Assembly (NCBI RefSeq): GCF_012940005.1 | Contig: NZ_SPMX01000018.1 | Coordinates: 80,902-144,901, forward strand | Length of the DNA: 64,000 nt | Reading direction: 5' to 3' | Source of the DNA: Candidatus Accumulibacter contiguus | GTDB taxonomy: Bacteria > Pseudomonadota > Gammaproteobacteria > Burkholderiales > Rhodocyclaceae | Shown: positions 26,490 through 35,871 of the stretch, piece after piece | Layout: every line of letters begins with the position of its first letter | Position numbering within the stretch: position 1 is the first letter of the stretch | Translations under genes and position numbers: made by a program | The notes under the pieces: model-generated | What the model was told of the DNA's origin: nothing | Database searches by the model: none | What the model saw: only the letters and a program-made list of their open reading frames with translations

Positions 26490-26833
26490 AATTCTCTGCA
26501 GTGGTGCTGATCGTTCCGGACGAAGACGAAAACCGGGCGGTCGAAATTCTCAAGGAGGCCGGAGCCACCGGCATCACCATCCTCAAGGGCAAGGGTCTAC
26601 GGCACAACGAGCGCAAGACCTTTCTCGGTCTGGGTCTGGAGCGCAAAGAGTCCTTGCTGTTGAGTGTGGTCGAGAAGCAGCTCTCGATGCGCATCCTGAG
26701 GGCGGTCAAGATGCAGATGAAGATGGACCTGCCGGGAGGAGGACTGGCCTTTTCGCTGCCGCTGGGCAGCGTGGTCGGCATCGGCCTGGCGCAAATGCAG
26801 GCCTTCCAGCGCGAAGTCGAGGAAGATCTGTGA
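26486..26833 (+). CDS. PII-like regulatory protein
   Basis: A 115-aa protein with the ferredoxin-like PII fold pattern: MKFSAVVLIVPDEDENRAVE, ILKEAGATGITILKGKG at the start of the T-loop region, and a C-terminal LPLGSVVGIGLAQM. The canonical T-loop tyrosine and full 2-oxoglutarate signature of GlnB/GlnK are absent, so it belongs with PII-like proteins. It overlaps the DUF1538 gene by four bases, the arrangement of a membrane transporter and its soluble regulator. The ligand is unknown; adenine nucleotides are typical of the superfamily. Confidence 0.75.
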   Translation: MKFSAVVLIVPDEDENRAVEILKEAGATGITILKGKGLRHNERKTFLGLGLERKESLLLSVVEKQLSMRILRAVKMQMKMDLPGGGLAFSLPLGSVVGIGLAQMQAFQREVEEDL

Positions 26834-26897
26834 GCACCTCGCGGCCATCGGCCCGTCCCCTGGCTGATCACGATCATGGACTAAAGGAGAGTTTGCC

Positions 26898-27293
26898 ATG
26901 TTGGTTGCCGGAATCATGAAGACAAACGTTATCACCATCAGCCCGCTGGCCACCGTTCGGGAGGCACTGCTGCTGATGAAGAAGAGCGGCGTCAAGTCGC
27001 TGGTGGTCGACAAACGCCATTCGGGCGACGCCTACGGCCTGATCGCTTACCGCGACGTCGCCAGGGCGGTGATCGCCGAGGATGGCGACATCGATCTGCT
27101 CAATGTCTATGACATTGCCCAGAAACCGGCGCTGCAGGTTTCCCAGCATCTCGAAATCCGCTATCTGGCGCGACTGATGATCCAGTATGCGGTGAAAAAT
27201 GTGCTGGTCATCGACAACAACGAGTTGCAGGGCTTCGTCTCGGATACCGATGTGGTGAGTCATCTGATCGATCGCGCCAGCAGCGGCCGCTAA
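26898..27293 (+). CDS. CBS-domain pair protein
   Basis: A 131-aa protein that is essentially a Bateman module. CBS1 spans about residues 5-65 (IMKTNVITISPLATVREALL; VVDKRHSGDAYGLIAYRDV) and CBS2 about 72-128 (YLARLMIQYAVKNVLVIDNN; GFVSDTDVVSHLID). Such stand-alone modules bind adenosine nucleotides and regulate partners. AAAGGAGAG lies before the ATG. It lies 64 bp after the PII-like gene and likely belongs to the same transcript, giving a second possible nucleotide sensor in the cluster. Confidence 0.85.
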   Translation: MLVAGIMKTNVITISPLATVREALLLMKKSGVKSLVVDKRHSGDAYGLIAYRDVARAVIAEDGDIDLLNVYDIAQKPALQVSQHLEIRYLARLMIQYAVKNVLVIDNNELQGFVSDTDVVSHLIDRASSGR

Positions 27294-27306
27294 CACCCAG
27301 AGCGTG

Positions 27307-27744
27307 ATGGAAAAAATCATTCACCGCTATTCGGCTTTCTTTCCGCGCTGGTGCCAGGCTTTTGGTGACCATGTACCTGACCCCGGCGGCGAAGGGCGTG
27401 CGGTCGAGTGGCTGGTGGGCGCCGACTGCGTCGGCGTGATCGTCCTGCCCGAGATTCGGCACCTGTTGATGCACGAACTACTCGGCCAGCACCAGCCCGA
27501 ACTCGAGTTCCGCCAGAGGTCCGTGCGACTGAACCGGCGGGACTACGATGAGGTCGAGGTTCTCGGGCATCCCGGCTATACGGCCTTGCGCGAACTGCTG
27601 CTCGGCAGTGAAGCGGCGCACATGTTCCTGACCTACCATCTGATCTACCCACCCGGAACCCGGATCATCACCGTCTCACGCAAGCCGCCGCTCGGGCTGC
27701 TCTACAAGGAAATGGCCCCGCTGCCGATTACCGTTTGCGAGTGA
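27307..27744 (+). CDS. Hypothetical protein of the DUF1538/PII cluster
   Basis: A 145-aa soluble protein (MEKIIHRYSAFFPRWCQAFG; VEWLVGADCVGVIVLPEIRH; MFLTYHLIYPPGTRIITVSR). No domain recognised, no signal peptide. A GTG at 27304 just upstream could also initiate. Its 3' end overlaps the convergent antiporter gene by 43 bp. Position suggests co-transcription with the CBS gene 13 bp upstream. Confidence 0.6.
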   Translation: MEKIIHRYSAFFPRWCQAFGDHVPDPGGEGRAVEWLVGADCVGVIVLPEIRHLLMHELLGQHQPELEFRQRSVRLNRRDYDEVEVLGHPGYTALRELLLGSEAAHMFLTYHLIYPPGTRIITVSRKPPLGLLYKEMAPLPITVCE

Positions 27745-29072
27745 ATCACCGGCGGTGGATCGACCTGCGACCCCTGCTGAGCCGCGTGCGGTCGCCAGCC
27801 GAGAATCAGGAGCAGCGCGAAGAAGCCGGCGACGTAACCCAGCGGAACATGCCAGCCATGCAGCAGCCACTTGCCGGCCGACCTGGCCTCGGGGAAGAGA
27901 TTGGCCAGTGCCACCCCGGCCGACGATCCGAACCACAGCATCGAGCCACCGAAACCGACGGCGAAGGCAAGAATGCCCCAGTCGTAGCCCCCCTGCTTCA
28001 GGGCCAGCGCGGTGAGCGGGATGTTGTCGAACACCGCCGAAACGAAGCCCAGGCCCAGCGCCGTCTGCCACGAAGCCAGCGGCAACTTCTCGACCGGCAT
28101 CATCGACGCACAACTCACCAGCGCCAGCAGAAAAACGGATCCTTTGATGGCCTCCGGAAGCAGGCTCCATTCCGGCTTGCGCAGCGGCACCGCCAGCAGC
28201 AGTGCCACCCATACCGCCACGCCGAGAAAGGGAAAATGGTCAGCGGCCTCCGGGAACCGGATGTTGACCGTGACATTGGTGCCGATCGCGGTCCCCAGCA
28301 TGAAACCGACGATGCCGACCCGCGCCCAGTCGACATGTTGCGCACCCTGCAGGTTGCGCACGATCGGCTGGTGAGCGTGCTGTTGCAGCGCAGCCGGGAT
28401 GCCGGACACCACCAGCGCCACCGCCGACGCGAGAAAGGCATGCGTGACGTCGAGCGGGCTGACGCCGGCGATCCACATCATGGTGGTGGTCGTGTCACCG
28501 ATCACGCTCCAGGCGCCACCGGCGTTCGAAGCGGCAACGATGGCCGCCAGGTAGCCGACATGCAGCCGGCGCTTGAAGACGCTGGCCGCCACGGTGCCAC
28601 CGATCAGCGCTGCCGCGATGTTGTCCAGGAAGCTCGAAAGAAGCCAGATGATGGCGAGCAACACGAAAGGCCCCAGCCAGCTCTCGGGTAGCAGTCTCGG
28701 CAGCACTTCCGGCACGCCGCTGTCCTCGAAGTGACGCGCCAGCAGCGCGAAGCCAACCAGCAGGCAGAGCAGGTTGACCAGCAGCACCCATTCGTGCGCC
28801 ATGTGGCCGGCAAAGCCGCCGAGCCCCGCGCCGGTCCTGAAGCCGGTGACGGCGATCTTGTACAGGGCGATCACCACCAGCCCGGTCAAAGCCACCTGGA
28901 GCACCCGATGGTGGAACAACGCGACGCCCAAAAGCGTCGCCGCGAACAGGATGAACTCCACAGGGATGCCGAGCACCTCCGAGCCGTCGGCAGCCTGCAC
29001 CGGCAATGCCTGGCAGCAGACAGCCAAAGTCAGCCACTGCGTATTCATGAGTCCACCGAGCGTCCTGCGCAT
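27702..29072 (-). CDS. NhaD/ArsB-type ion transporter
   Basis: A 456-aa membrane protein of the ion transporter (IT) superfamily with about 12 spans and two internal signature regions: SSFLDNIAAALIGGTVAASV with SNAGGAWSVIGDTTTTMMWI in the first half, and SAVFDNIPLTALALKQGGYD with FGGSMLWFGSSAGVALANLF in the second. The DN(I) and G-D-T motifs are those of NhaD-type Na+/H+ antiporters and related carriers. Substrate (Na+ or a carboxylate) is not certain. The start at 29072 has an excellent GAGGAG site; ATG 29048 is weaker. It is transcribed away from the universal stress protein gene. Confidence 0.75.
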   Translation of the reverse strand: MRRTLGGLMNTQWLTLAVCCQALPVQAADGSEVLGIPVEFILFAATLLGVALFHHRVLQVALTGLVVIALYKIAVTGFRTGAGLGGFAGHMAHEWVLLVNLLCLLVGFALLARHFEDSGVPEVLPRLLPESWLGPFVLLAIIWLLSSFLDNIAAALIGGTVAASVFKRRLHVGYLAAIVAASNAGGAWSVIGDTTTTMMWIAGVSPLDVTHAFLASAVALVVSGIPAALQQHAHQPIVRNLQGAQHVDWARVGIVGFMLGTAIGTNVTVNIRFPEAADHFPFLGVAVWVALLLAVPLRKPEWSLLPEAIKGSVFLLALVSCASMMPVEKLPLASWQTALGLGFVSAVFDNIPLTALALKQGGYDWGILAFAVGFGGSMLWFGSSAGVALANLFPEARSAGKWLLHGWHVPLGYVAGFFALLLILGWRPHAAQQGSQVDPPPVIHSQTVIGSGAISL

Positions 29073-29222
29073 TACTCTCCTCTGTCGAGAAAAACCACTG
29101 TGGTAAGCTTGTCGCCTACACTCGGAACAGTCAAGCATTTTCAGGTCGCCTGCTGGCCTGTGCACCGTCAGTTGCCACGCCGTACTGGTTCCGACAGTCG
29201 CAAACCGCCTGAGGAATTCGCC

Positions 29223-29648
29223 ATGCGCAAGGTTCTTGTCCCAGTCGACGGTTCAGCCGCCGCCCATCACGCCGTGCGGCACATCATCGCACTGACTGGC
29301 ACCTGCCCCTCGATTGAGGTCGTCCTGCTCAATGTTCAACCGGAAATCGACGACTGGAGTGTACGCCGCCTCCTCAAGAAGGAAGAGGTCGAGGCAATGG
29401 AGGAATGCCGGGGTGGCGACACCTTGCAGCAGTACCGCGAGGTGCTCGATGCTGCCGGCGTCCGCTTTACGCCGCTGGTGGAGATCGGCCCTGCCGCCGA
29501 GATCATCGCCAGAGTCGCCAGGGAGCAGGGATGCGACGGCATCGTCATGGGCAGCCGCGGCCTGGGCGCAGTGTCCAGCGTACTGCTCGGCTCGGTCAGT
29601 AGCCGGGTGCTCGAGATCACCGACCTGCCGGTCACGCTGCTGAAATAG
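29223..29648 (+). CDS. Universal stress protein (UspA family)
   Basis: A 141-aa single Usp domain: KVLVPVDGSAAAHHAVRHII at the N-terminus and the ATP-binding loop GSRGLGAVSSVLLGSVSSRV (G-2x-G-9x-G-S) near residue 115. Proteins of this ATP-binding class respond to energy and osmotic stress. GAGGA precedes ATG 29223; a long ORF from 28731 in the same frame is antisense noise over the antiporter gene. It lies between two ion carriers, in keeping with a stress-linked cluster. Confidence 0.9.
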   Translation: MRKVLVPVDGSAAAHHAVRHIIALTGTCPSIEVVLLNVQPEIDDWSVRRLLKKEEVEAMEECRGGDTLQQYREVLDAAGVRFTPLVEIGPAAEIIARVAREQGCDGIVMGSRGLGAVSSVLLGSVSSRVLEITDLPVTLLK

Positions 29649-29965
29649 CCTTGAGACGGCTACGCTGATGCGCCGCCAGCCGCTCTGCGCAGGCAATCTT
29701 CATGTCATGTTTCTTGCCCTTAACAAGCCAAACCAGGCCAAATCCTTCAGCATCTCAGCAAAGTCGGAGAGAACGGCTCCGCAATCGCCGCAGGCCGTGA
29801 GCGCCCTGCAGATCGGGCGTTGATGCCCGGGTTGCAGGCAGCAAATTCGGGATTGACAGCGGCTTCCACGGCTCGGCATACTCCGGCCGTGCCGACGAAT
29901 CTCCTGTCCATGCCGGGCAGGCGGAAGAAGATTCGCGGCCTCCGTCTCTACCCAAAGGGGGTTTC
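29649..29965. other. Non-coding gap before the CBS-carrier operon
   Basis: 317 bp without a convincing gene. Small ORFs have no family likeness. The right third carries the promoter listed at 29853-29882. No hairpin followed by a T-run was found after the usp gene. Confidence 0.5.
29853..29882 (+). promoter_or_regulatory. Sigma-70-type promoter upstream of the CBS-carrier operon
   Basis: TTGACA at 29853-29858 (perfect -35) is followed after 18 bp by CATACT at 29877-29882 (four of six against TATAAT). The start codon of the CBS gene is 84 bp downstream. It is seen in sequence; activity is not tested. Confidence 0.5.
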
Positions 29966-30451
29966 ATGCACCACCATCCTGACGCCTTGTGCCGGTCGAT
30001 CATGTCGGCACCGCCGGCCGTGCTCAAGCCGACCGACTCCATGTCATTGGCCCTGCAGACCATGGTCGAACAACGGCTACCGGCACTGCCGGTCGTCGAC
30101 AGCGACTACCGCTACCTCGGCATGCTGCCACGCAGCCGGCTGATTGCACTCGCCATGCCGCGAGTCATCTCGCACCAGGACGAGCAACATCCCTTGAGCC
30201 ACCTCCTGCAGGTCGGCTTCATCCAGGATACGCTGGCCGACCTGCAGGAGCGGGTGGATGCCGTCGCCAACGATCCCGTGAGCCGCCACCTGGACACCGA
30301 GGTGCCGGTTCTTGATCCCGACACGCCGCTGATGAACGCCATGCTCTTCCTCCACCGGCAGCGAAACGTCCTGCCCGTCGTCGAGAACGGGAAACTGCTC
30401 GGTATCGTTTCAGTCTGGGATGTTCTCGCCCGCATCGGGAGGGTCAAGTAA
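29966..30451 (+). CDS. CBS-domain protein coupled to a carrier gene
   Basis: A 161-aa protein with two CBS motifs: residues about 10-60 (SIMSAPPAVLKPTDSMSLAL; LPVVDSDYRYLGMLPRSRL) and 105-158 (VPVLDPDTPLMNAMLFLHRQ; NVLPVVENGKLLGIVSVWDV). The stretch between them is longer than in the CBS protein at 26898. AAGGGGG sits six bases before the ATG. Its TAA overlaps the ATG of the carrier gene (TAATG), so it probably gates or senses for that transporter. Confidence 0.85.
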   Translation: MHHHPDALCRSIMSAPPAVLKPTDSMSLALQTMVEQRLPALPVVDSDYRYLGMLPRSRLIALAMPRVISHQDEQHPLSHLLQVGFIQDTLADLQERVDAVANDPVSRHLDTEVPVLDPDTPLMNAMLFLHRQRNVLPVVENGKLLGIVSVWDVLARIGRVK

Positions 30452-31786
30452 TGCACACAGCAGCTTCCGGGGTCATTTTCGGCCTCAATCCCTTGTGGCT
30501 GGCGACCGTGGTGATGATCGTCACCTATGGCGTAATCATCAGCGAACGGCTGAACCGCTCGATCATCGCATTGCTTGGTGCAATGCTGATGATCATGTTC
30601 GGCCTGCTGACTCAGGAGCAGGCCGTCGCCGGCGTCGATTTCAATACCATCGGCCTGCTCGTCGGGATGATGGTCATCGTCTCGATCACCCGCAAGTCGG
30701 GGGTTTTCGAGTATCTGGCGATCTGGTCGGCAAAACTGGTGAAGGCCAACCCGGCGGGCATCCTGGCCATGCTTGCCGTGGTCACCGCGGTCGTTTCCGC
30801 CTTGCTCGACAATGTCACCACCGTACTCCTCGTCGTTCCGGTGACGCTGGTCATCACCGAGGCGCTGAAAGTCAATCCCTATCCCTTCCTGTTCTCGCAG
30901 ATCCTGGCGTCGAACATCGGTGGTACAGCGACGCTGATCGGCGATCCACCGAACATCCTGATCGGCGGCCAGGTCGGTTTGTCGTTCAACGACTTCGTGA
31001 TTCACCTCTCGCCGGTGATCGTCGTGATCCTCCTCGTGCATGTCATCTCGATTCACCTCATCTGGGGACGCAGCATGGCCTCAACGGCCGAACTGCGCGC
31101 GCGGGTCATGGCCTTCGACGAAAGCGAGGCGATCACCGATTCGCGACTGCTGAAACGGGCTTCACTGGTGCTGGCCCTGGTGATCGTTGCCTTCGTCATG
31201 GCACGGTCGCTGGGGCTGGAATCGGGCACCATCGGCATGGCGGGTGCGGCGCTGCTGTTGATGCTCGACAACCTCGGCAAGTCGGCCGAGCACCAGTCGG
31301 AGAACGTCGTCAAGGTGTACAACGAGATCGAATGGATCACGATCTTTTTTTTTCGTCGGGTTGTTCATCGTGATTGCCGGTGTCGAGCACGCCGGTCTGC
31401 TGCGCCTTCTCGCCGACAAGCTGCTCGCCGCCACCGGCGGCGATTTCAAGGTCACGGGCTACAGCATCCTCTGGTCATCGGCGTTCCTGTCGGCGATTGT
31501 CGACAATATCCCGTTCGTGGCCACGATGATTCCCCTGATCAAATCGATGGCGCCTGCATTCGGCGGCGCGGACGCGCTGATGCCGCTCTGGTGGTGCCTT
31601 TCGCTGGGCGCCTGTCTCGGCGGCAACGGCACGCTGATCGGCGCCAGCGCCAACCTGACCGTCGCCGGCATCGCCGAGCGCAACGGCATTCCGTTCCGCT
31701 TCATGACCTACACCAGGATCGCCTTTCCGCTGATGCTGATCCATGTCGCGATCTGCAACGTCTACGTCTGGTGGCGGTATTTCTGA
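30451..31786 (+). pseudogene. NhaD/ArsB-type carrier, frameshifted at a T9 run
   Basis: The first frame (30451 to about 31350) encodes an IT-superfamily carrier: MIVTYGVIISERLNRSIIAL, SALLDNVTTVLLVVPVTLVI, SNIGGTATLIGDPPNILIGG, ending ...NEIEWITIFFF. The second frame (about 31355-31786) continues it as VGLFIVIAGVEHAGLLRLLA, SAIVDNIPFVATMIPLIKSM and GNGTLIGASANLTVAGIAER. The break is at T9 (31345-31353), where eight Ts would keep frame and give a 444-residue protein with both signature repeats. A sequencing or assembly error is likely; true mutation or slippage is possible. The gene is coupled to the CBS gene before it. Related carriers move Na+, arsenite or dicarboxylates. Confidence 0.8.
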
Positions 31787-31844
31787 ACCACCGGTTCCGC
31801 CGCCGGTCTGCAGCGAAAGACCGCGGTGGAATCGGTCACCAGGA

Positions 31845-33404
31845 TCAACCGGATCGGGCAGCGCTTCTTGGGATCACCGTATCTGAGGACGGCACGCCGG
31901 ACAGGGTGGTGTCGTCGATTCTGAAGAAGGCCATGAGATCCTGGAGCTGACTGGCCTGCCCCGCCATCTCCTCGGCGGTGGCAGCGAGTTGTTCGGATGC
32001 CGAAGCGTTCTGCTGTGTGGCCTGATTCAATTGTCCCAGGGCGCCGTTGATCTGCATCACGCCGCTGGATTGTTCCGAGGAGGCGGCGGCGATCTCCTGC
32101 ACCAGTTCCGAAGTCTGGCGAATAGTGGGCACCATCTGCGTCAGCAGATTCCCGGCGAGATCGGCCTGTTTCACCGAGGATTTGGCCAGGTTGCCGATTT
32201 CCTGCGCAGCGACTTGCGAACGTTCCGCCAGTTTACGCACTTCCGCGGCGACGACGGCAAAACCCTTGCCATGCTCGCCGGCACGGGCCGCCTCGATCGC
32301 AGCATTGAGGGCCAGCAGATTCGTCTGATAGGCAATATCGTCGATGATGCTGATCTTGCCGGCAATGCTCTTCATGTCCTCGACCGTGCAGCCGACAGCC
32401 GTGGCGCCTTCAGCCGCCTCACTGGCCGCCTTGGCGGCAAGCTTGCCGGTGAGTTGGGCATTTTCCTTGTTCTGCGCGATGGACGCGCTCATCTCCTGCA
32501 TGGACGCGGTGGTTTCCTCGACCGACGCGGCTTGCTCGCTGGACGAATGCGCAAGGGAACTGGCTGTCGCGGAGACCTGTCCCGCCGCGTTGCTCAGGCT
32601 GTCGGCCGCGGTGTGCACCTCGCCGATAATCTGTGTCAGCTTGCCCTGCATCTCCGCCAGCGCCCGCAGCAGATCCCCGGTTTCGTCCTGCGCGCCGGTC
32701 TGGATGGCAGTACCCAGCTCGCCGCCGGCAATCATGCTGGCCGTTCGCACGGCTTCGACCAGAGGAGCGACTATTCTGCCGGCCAATACCAGCGCGATCG
32801 ACACGGCCACGACCAGGCCCAGCAGAAACAGGCCGAGATTGGTGGCGATCAAACTCGACACGCGCTTGTTCGCTGCGGAAACCATTTCGTCCCCTTTGCT
32901 CTTCTGCTCTTCGAGAAACTTGCTGAGTGCAGCGTCGATTTCCAGGAAGCGCTTGTCTGCCGCCTGCATCATGCCGGTGCCCATGGCAATGTCGGATTGC
33001 GCCATGTCGATGGCCTGCACCACATTCTTGCGGTAACGCGCCAAGGGCTCCTCAAGTGCGGCAATCGCCTTCTTTTCGTCCTCATCGAGGTCGCTGCGTT
33101 CGCGGAATTTCTTGAGCAACTGTATCGCGCCATCGGCGTGACCCATGATTACAGCGGCGTCTTTGGCAATGCGCTCCTCATTGAAATTGCCCAACATGGT
33201 GAACAATCGGTAGGCCGCAATGTTCGCGTCGAGCAATCTGCCACGGCTGTCATTGACGGCGGCGAGGTGCTGCATGCCTTTTACCCCTATGGCATCGAGC
33301 GTTTGCTGCATCGAGCGCAGACCGAAGTAGCTGAAGATGCCCAGAAGCAGCATCATGGTCAGCGGCACGAGCGAGGAAACGACGATTTTTGCCTTGATCT
33401 TCAT
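31845..33404 (-). CDS. Methyl-accepting chemotaxis protein
   Basis: A 519-aa chemoreceptor. TM1 is at about residues 7-27 ([20 protein letters not shown]), a helical periplasmic bundle at 28-185 (4HB/HBM-like), TM2 at about 188-210 ([20 protein letters not shown]) and HAMP at 211-265. The signalling domain carries the hairpin tip [20 protein letters not shown] with [20 protein letters not shown]. No CheB/CheR-docking pentapeptide is seen at the C-terminus. The start ATG 33404 has GGAG upstream; a longer ORF from 33467 lacks one. It lies 80 bp downstream of a secreted Cache protein gene in the same direction. Confidence 0.9.
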   Translation of the reverse strand: MKIKAKIVVSSLVPLTMMLLLGIFSYFGLRSMQQTLDAIGVKGMQHLAAVNDSRGRLLDANIAAYRLFTMLGNFNEERIAKDAAVIMGHADGAIQLLKKFRERSDLDEDEKKAIAALEEPLARYRKNVVQAIDMAQSDIAMGTGMMQAADKRFLEIDAALSKFLEEQKSKGDEMVSAANKRVSSLIATNLGLFLLGLVVAVSIALVLAGRIVAPLVEAVRTASMIAGGELGTAIQTGAQDETGDLLRALAEMQGKLTQIIGEVHTAADSLSNAAGQVSATASSLAHSSSEQAASVEETTASMQEMSASIAQNKENAQLTGKLAAKAASEAAEGATAVGCTVEDMKSIAGKISIIDDIAYQTNLLALNAAIEAARAGEHGKGFAVVAAEVRKLAERSQVAAQEIGNLAKSSVKQADLAGNLLTQMVPTIRQTSELVQEIAAASSEQSSGVMQINGALGQLNQATQQNASASEQLAATAEEMAGQASQLQDLMAFFRIDDTTLSGVPSSDTVIPRSAARSG

Positions 33405-33484
33405 GCTTTTCTCCGTGAAGGAAGAAGGCTTGCTGGCGGTGGCATCGGGGCCGTCGCGCAGCGCCATCAGCCCCGGCAGCCCGA

Positions 33485-33937
33485 TCAGCGCTTATAGACA
33501 CCGGCGCAAACGATGTTCTCGCCGGTTTTCTCGCAGTAGGCCGACTTCGGCAACACTTTCTTGCTGACCGGATCGGTGAACTTGTAGTCCTGCCAGAACT
33601 TGCCCTTGCTCGTGGCCAGAGACACCCGTTCCTTGATGAACTCCTTGCCGTCGGCGTCGGCCAGATCGATCAGGTCCTTGCCGACCTGTTTTTCGTTCTG
33701 ACCGTGGGCAATGCACTTCCCATGCATGTCATAGACAACCGGATAGAGATCCCGGTCGACCCATTTCTTGTCCTTGCCGGTGATTTCCTTCAAGGTCGCC
33801 GTGCGATCGGCGCCGAGTGCCTTGACCGCTTTGGCCACCATGGCCTCGGCTTCCTTTGGCGTGGCAAAGTTGTCGGCGGCACAGGCGACCGACGAAATGA
33901 CCGAAACCACGGCAGCCGCGAGCAATGACTTAAACAT
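33485..33937 (-). CDS. Secreted single-Cache domain protein
   Basis: A 150-aa protein with signal peptide [20 protein letters not shown] and a Cache-like core: [60 protein letters not shown] and a [20 protein letters not shown] ending. Such periplasmic Cache proteins bind small ligands. Two cysteines near the end could form a disulfide. The gene precedes a chemoreceptor gene in the same direction, so it may present a ligand to it; this partnership is inferred from position. Confidence 0.75.
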   Translation of the reverse strand: MFKSLLAAAVVSVISSVACAADNFATPKEAEAMVAKAVKALGADRTATLKEITGKDKKWVDRDLYPVVYDMHGKCIAHGQNEKQVGKDLIDLADADGKEFIKERVSLATSKGKFWQDYKFTDPVSKKVLPKSAYCEKTGENIVCAGVYKR

Positions 33938-34468
33938 GATCTTTCCTTTCTGAAGTGCCAACAAAAACGGCGCAGACCTTTGTTGCGCCACCTGGCCTGT
34001 CACTACGGACAGCCATTACAGGGAAGAGGGAAGACCCATGTTTTCCCCCCGGAAACATGCCCTCTGCCCGCACGGGTACCGATCTGACATGGAAACGGCA
34101 AACAGAGATCAGGATCGGTCAGTGACTGCACGATCACTGCATACTTCGGGTATCGGCACACCAGCGGGGTTCTTTAGGCGAAGATCTCGAAAAGTTGCGA
34201 CATCTCCCTACATCGGGACTGCCGGTGTGCTAGAAAACCTACCCTTGTAAGGTCCTGGACACCCGCATTGCGATCTGAAGTATTCAGCGATGTGCCGAGG
34301 CGGTTATAATTGGCGCCAGCCTGGCAGCGCCACGGGTACTGCTGGCCGGTGCCACCAGGCACTGTTTGCTGGCAGGCGGGTGAGGGCTGCAGCGCAGCTC
34401 CGCCAATAATGATGAAGCCGGCCCCTCGCCGGTTTGTTCACCGTGTTCGTTGATGTTCGTGGAGTGCC
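33938..34468. other. 531-bp intergenic region before surE
   Basis: No convincing gene: the 70-aa ORF at 34038-34250 has no family-like features. The region is divergent, so promoters for the Cache gene (left) and surE operon (right) should be here. TATAAT at 34305-34310 is the clearest element. No tRNA-like or rho-independent terminator structure was recognised. Confidence 0.5.
34283..34310 (+). promoter_or_regulatory. Candidate promoter for the surE-pcm-nlpD-rpoS operon
   Basis: A perfect -10 hexamer TATAAT at 34305-34310 is preceded, with a 16-bp spacer, by TTCAGC at 34283-34288, which matches the -35 consensus at only three positions. It lies 159 bp before surE. In other Proteobacteria rpoS also has a promoter inside nlpD, which I could not recognise here. 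Confidence 0.35.
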
Positions 34469-35212
34469 ATGCGGATCCTGCTCTGTAACGATGACGGTTA
34501 TTTCGCTCCGGGGATCGAGCATCTGGCGCGCGTGCTGGCGGATGTCGCTGAAATTACCGTCGTGGCTCCCGAACGCGACCGCAGCGGGGCAAGCAACTCG
34601 CTGACGCTCGATCGCCCCTTGTCGCTCAAACGCGCGGCCAATGGTTTCTATCACGTCAATGGCACGCCCACCGACTGTGTTCATCTCGCCGTCACCGGCA
34701 TGCTCGACGGGCTTCCGGACATGGTGGTGTCGGGAATCAACATGGGTGCCAACATGGGCGACGACACGATCTATTCGGGTACCGTCGCGGCGGCGACCGA
34801 GGGGTTCTTGCTCGGCATTCCGTCCCTGGCAATTTCGCTGTGCGGAACTCCCGGCGAGCATTTCGCGAGTGCGGCGCGGGTGGCCCGCGAACTGGTCGAC
34901 CTGTTGCGGCGACAGGCGCTGCGCGAGCCGGTCTTGCTCAACGTCAATGTTCCCGATGTGCCCTACGCGCAACTGCGCGGCACCGTTGTCACCCGCCTCG
35001 GCAAGCGCCACAAGGCGGAGCCGGTGGTGCGCACGCTGTCGCCGCGCAATGAGACCGTGTTCTGGGTCGGTGCTGCCGGTGCCGCTGCGGATGCCGGCGA
35101 AGGCACCGATTTCCACGCGGTGCGCAACCATCAGGTGTCGGTGACACCACTGCAGGTCGATTTGACCCACAACACGCAGTTGCCGCTGTTGCGCGCGTGG
35201 CTGGCGCGATGA
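34469..35212 (+). CDS. surE: 5'/3'-nucleotidase SurE
   Basis: A 247-aa survival protein. It opens [20 protein letters not shown] with the metal-binding D8-D9 pair, followed by the phosphate-site SGASNSLTL and [20 protein letters not shown] carrying the conserved asparagine. SurE removes phosphate from nucleoside monophosphates and short polyphosphate and is linked to stationary-phase survival. It is first in the canonical surE-pcm-nlpD-rpoS order, and its TGA overlaps the pcm ATG. Confidence 0.96.
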   Translation: MRILLCNDDGYFAPGIEHLARVLADVAEITVVAPERDRSGASNSLTLDRPLSLKRAANGFYHVNGTPTDCVHLAVTGMLDGLPDMVVSGINMGANMGDDTIYSGTVAAATEGFLLGIPSLAISLCGTPGEHFASAARVARELVDLLRRQALREPVLLNVNVPDVPYAQLRGTVVTRLGKRHKAEPVVRTLSPRNETVFWVGAAGAAADAGEGTDFHAVRNHQVSVTPLQVDLTHNTQLPLLRAWLAR

Positions 35213-35871
35213 ACACGCCAAGGGCCAATACCGGTTTTGGCATGACTTCGCAGCGCACGCGCACGCGCATGATCGAGCGCCTGCGTGAGCAGGGCATCGT
35301 TGACGAAGAGGTGCTGGCGGCGATCGCCGCCGTGCCGCGGCATGTGTTTGTCGAAGAAGCGCTGGCTTCAAGGGCTTACGAGGATACGGCACTGCCGCTC
35401 GGCTACTCACAGACGATCTCGCAACCCTATGTGGTGGCGCGCATGATCGAAGCGCTGCGCGCCGGCCGCGAACTCGGCAGGACGCTGGAGATCGGCGCCG
35501 GTTGCGGCTATCAGGCAGCGGTGCTCGCGCAACTGACCCAGGAGGTCTATGCGGTCGAGCGAATCGCGCCGCTGCTCGACAGGGCCAAGCTCAATCTGCG
35601 CGCGATCAAGGAGCTCAAGGTGCGCTTGAAGCACGCCGACGGCCAACTCGGCCTGCCCGAGGCCGCTCCTTTTGATTCGATCATTGTCGCAGCAGCGGCG
35701 GCGCGGGTGCCGCGTGCGCTTTTGCAGCAACTCGCACCTCATGGCAGGCTGATTCTGCCTTTGGGCGTGTCGGCACAGCAGCTTGCCCTGATCGAACTCA
35801 GACCGGAGGGTTTTGTCGAAACCCGCCTGGATGCTGTGCGTTTCGTTCCGTTGCTATCAGGAGTCGAATGA
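35209..35871 (+). CDS. pcm: Protein-L-isoaspartate O-methyltransferase
   Basis: A 220-aa repair enzyme that uses S-adenosylmethionine to methylate isoaspartyl residues in aged proteins. Landmarks are [39 protein letters not shown], the SAM loop [17 protein letters not shown] and [20 protein letters not shown]. The start is ATG 35209, coupled to surE through ATGA. The gene ends by overlapping nlpD. Confidence 0.95.
   Translation: MNTPRANTGFGMTSQRTRTRMIERLREQGIVDEEVLAAIAAVPRHVFVEEALASRAYEDTALPLGYSQTISQPYVVARMIEALRAGRELGRTLEIGAGCGYQAAVLAQLTQEVYAVERIAPLLDRAKLNLRAIKELKVRLKHADGQLGLPEAAPFDSIIVAAAAARVPRALLQQLAPHGRLILPLGVSAQQLALIELRPEGFVETRLDAVRFVPLLSGVE

Noticed and set aside
28731..29222. N-terminal extension of the universal stress protein
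   Set aside because: It is antisense to the antiporter gene and the Usp domain begins exactly at ATG 29223.
31340..31360. Programmed ribosomal frameshift in the carrier
   Set aside because: A T9 run is slippery, but carriers of this family are not known to use frameshifting and no stimulatory structure was noticed; an indel is simpler.
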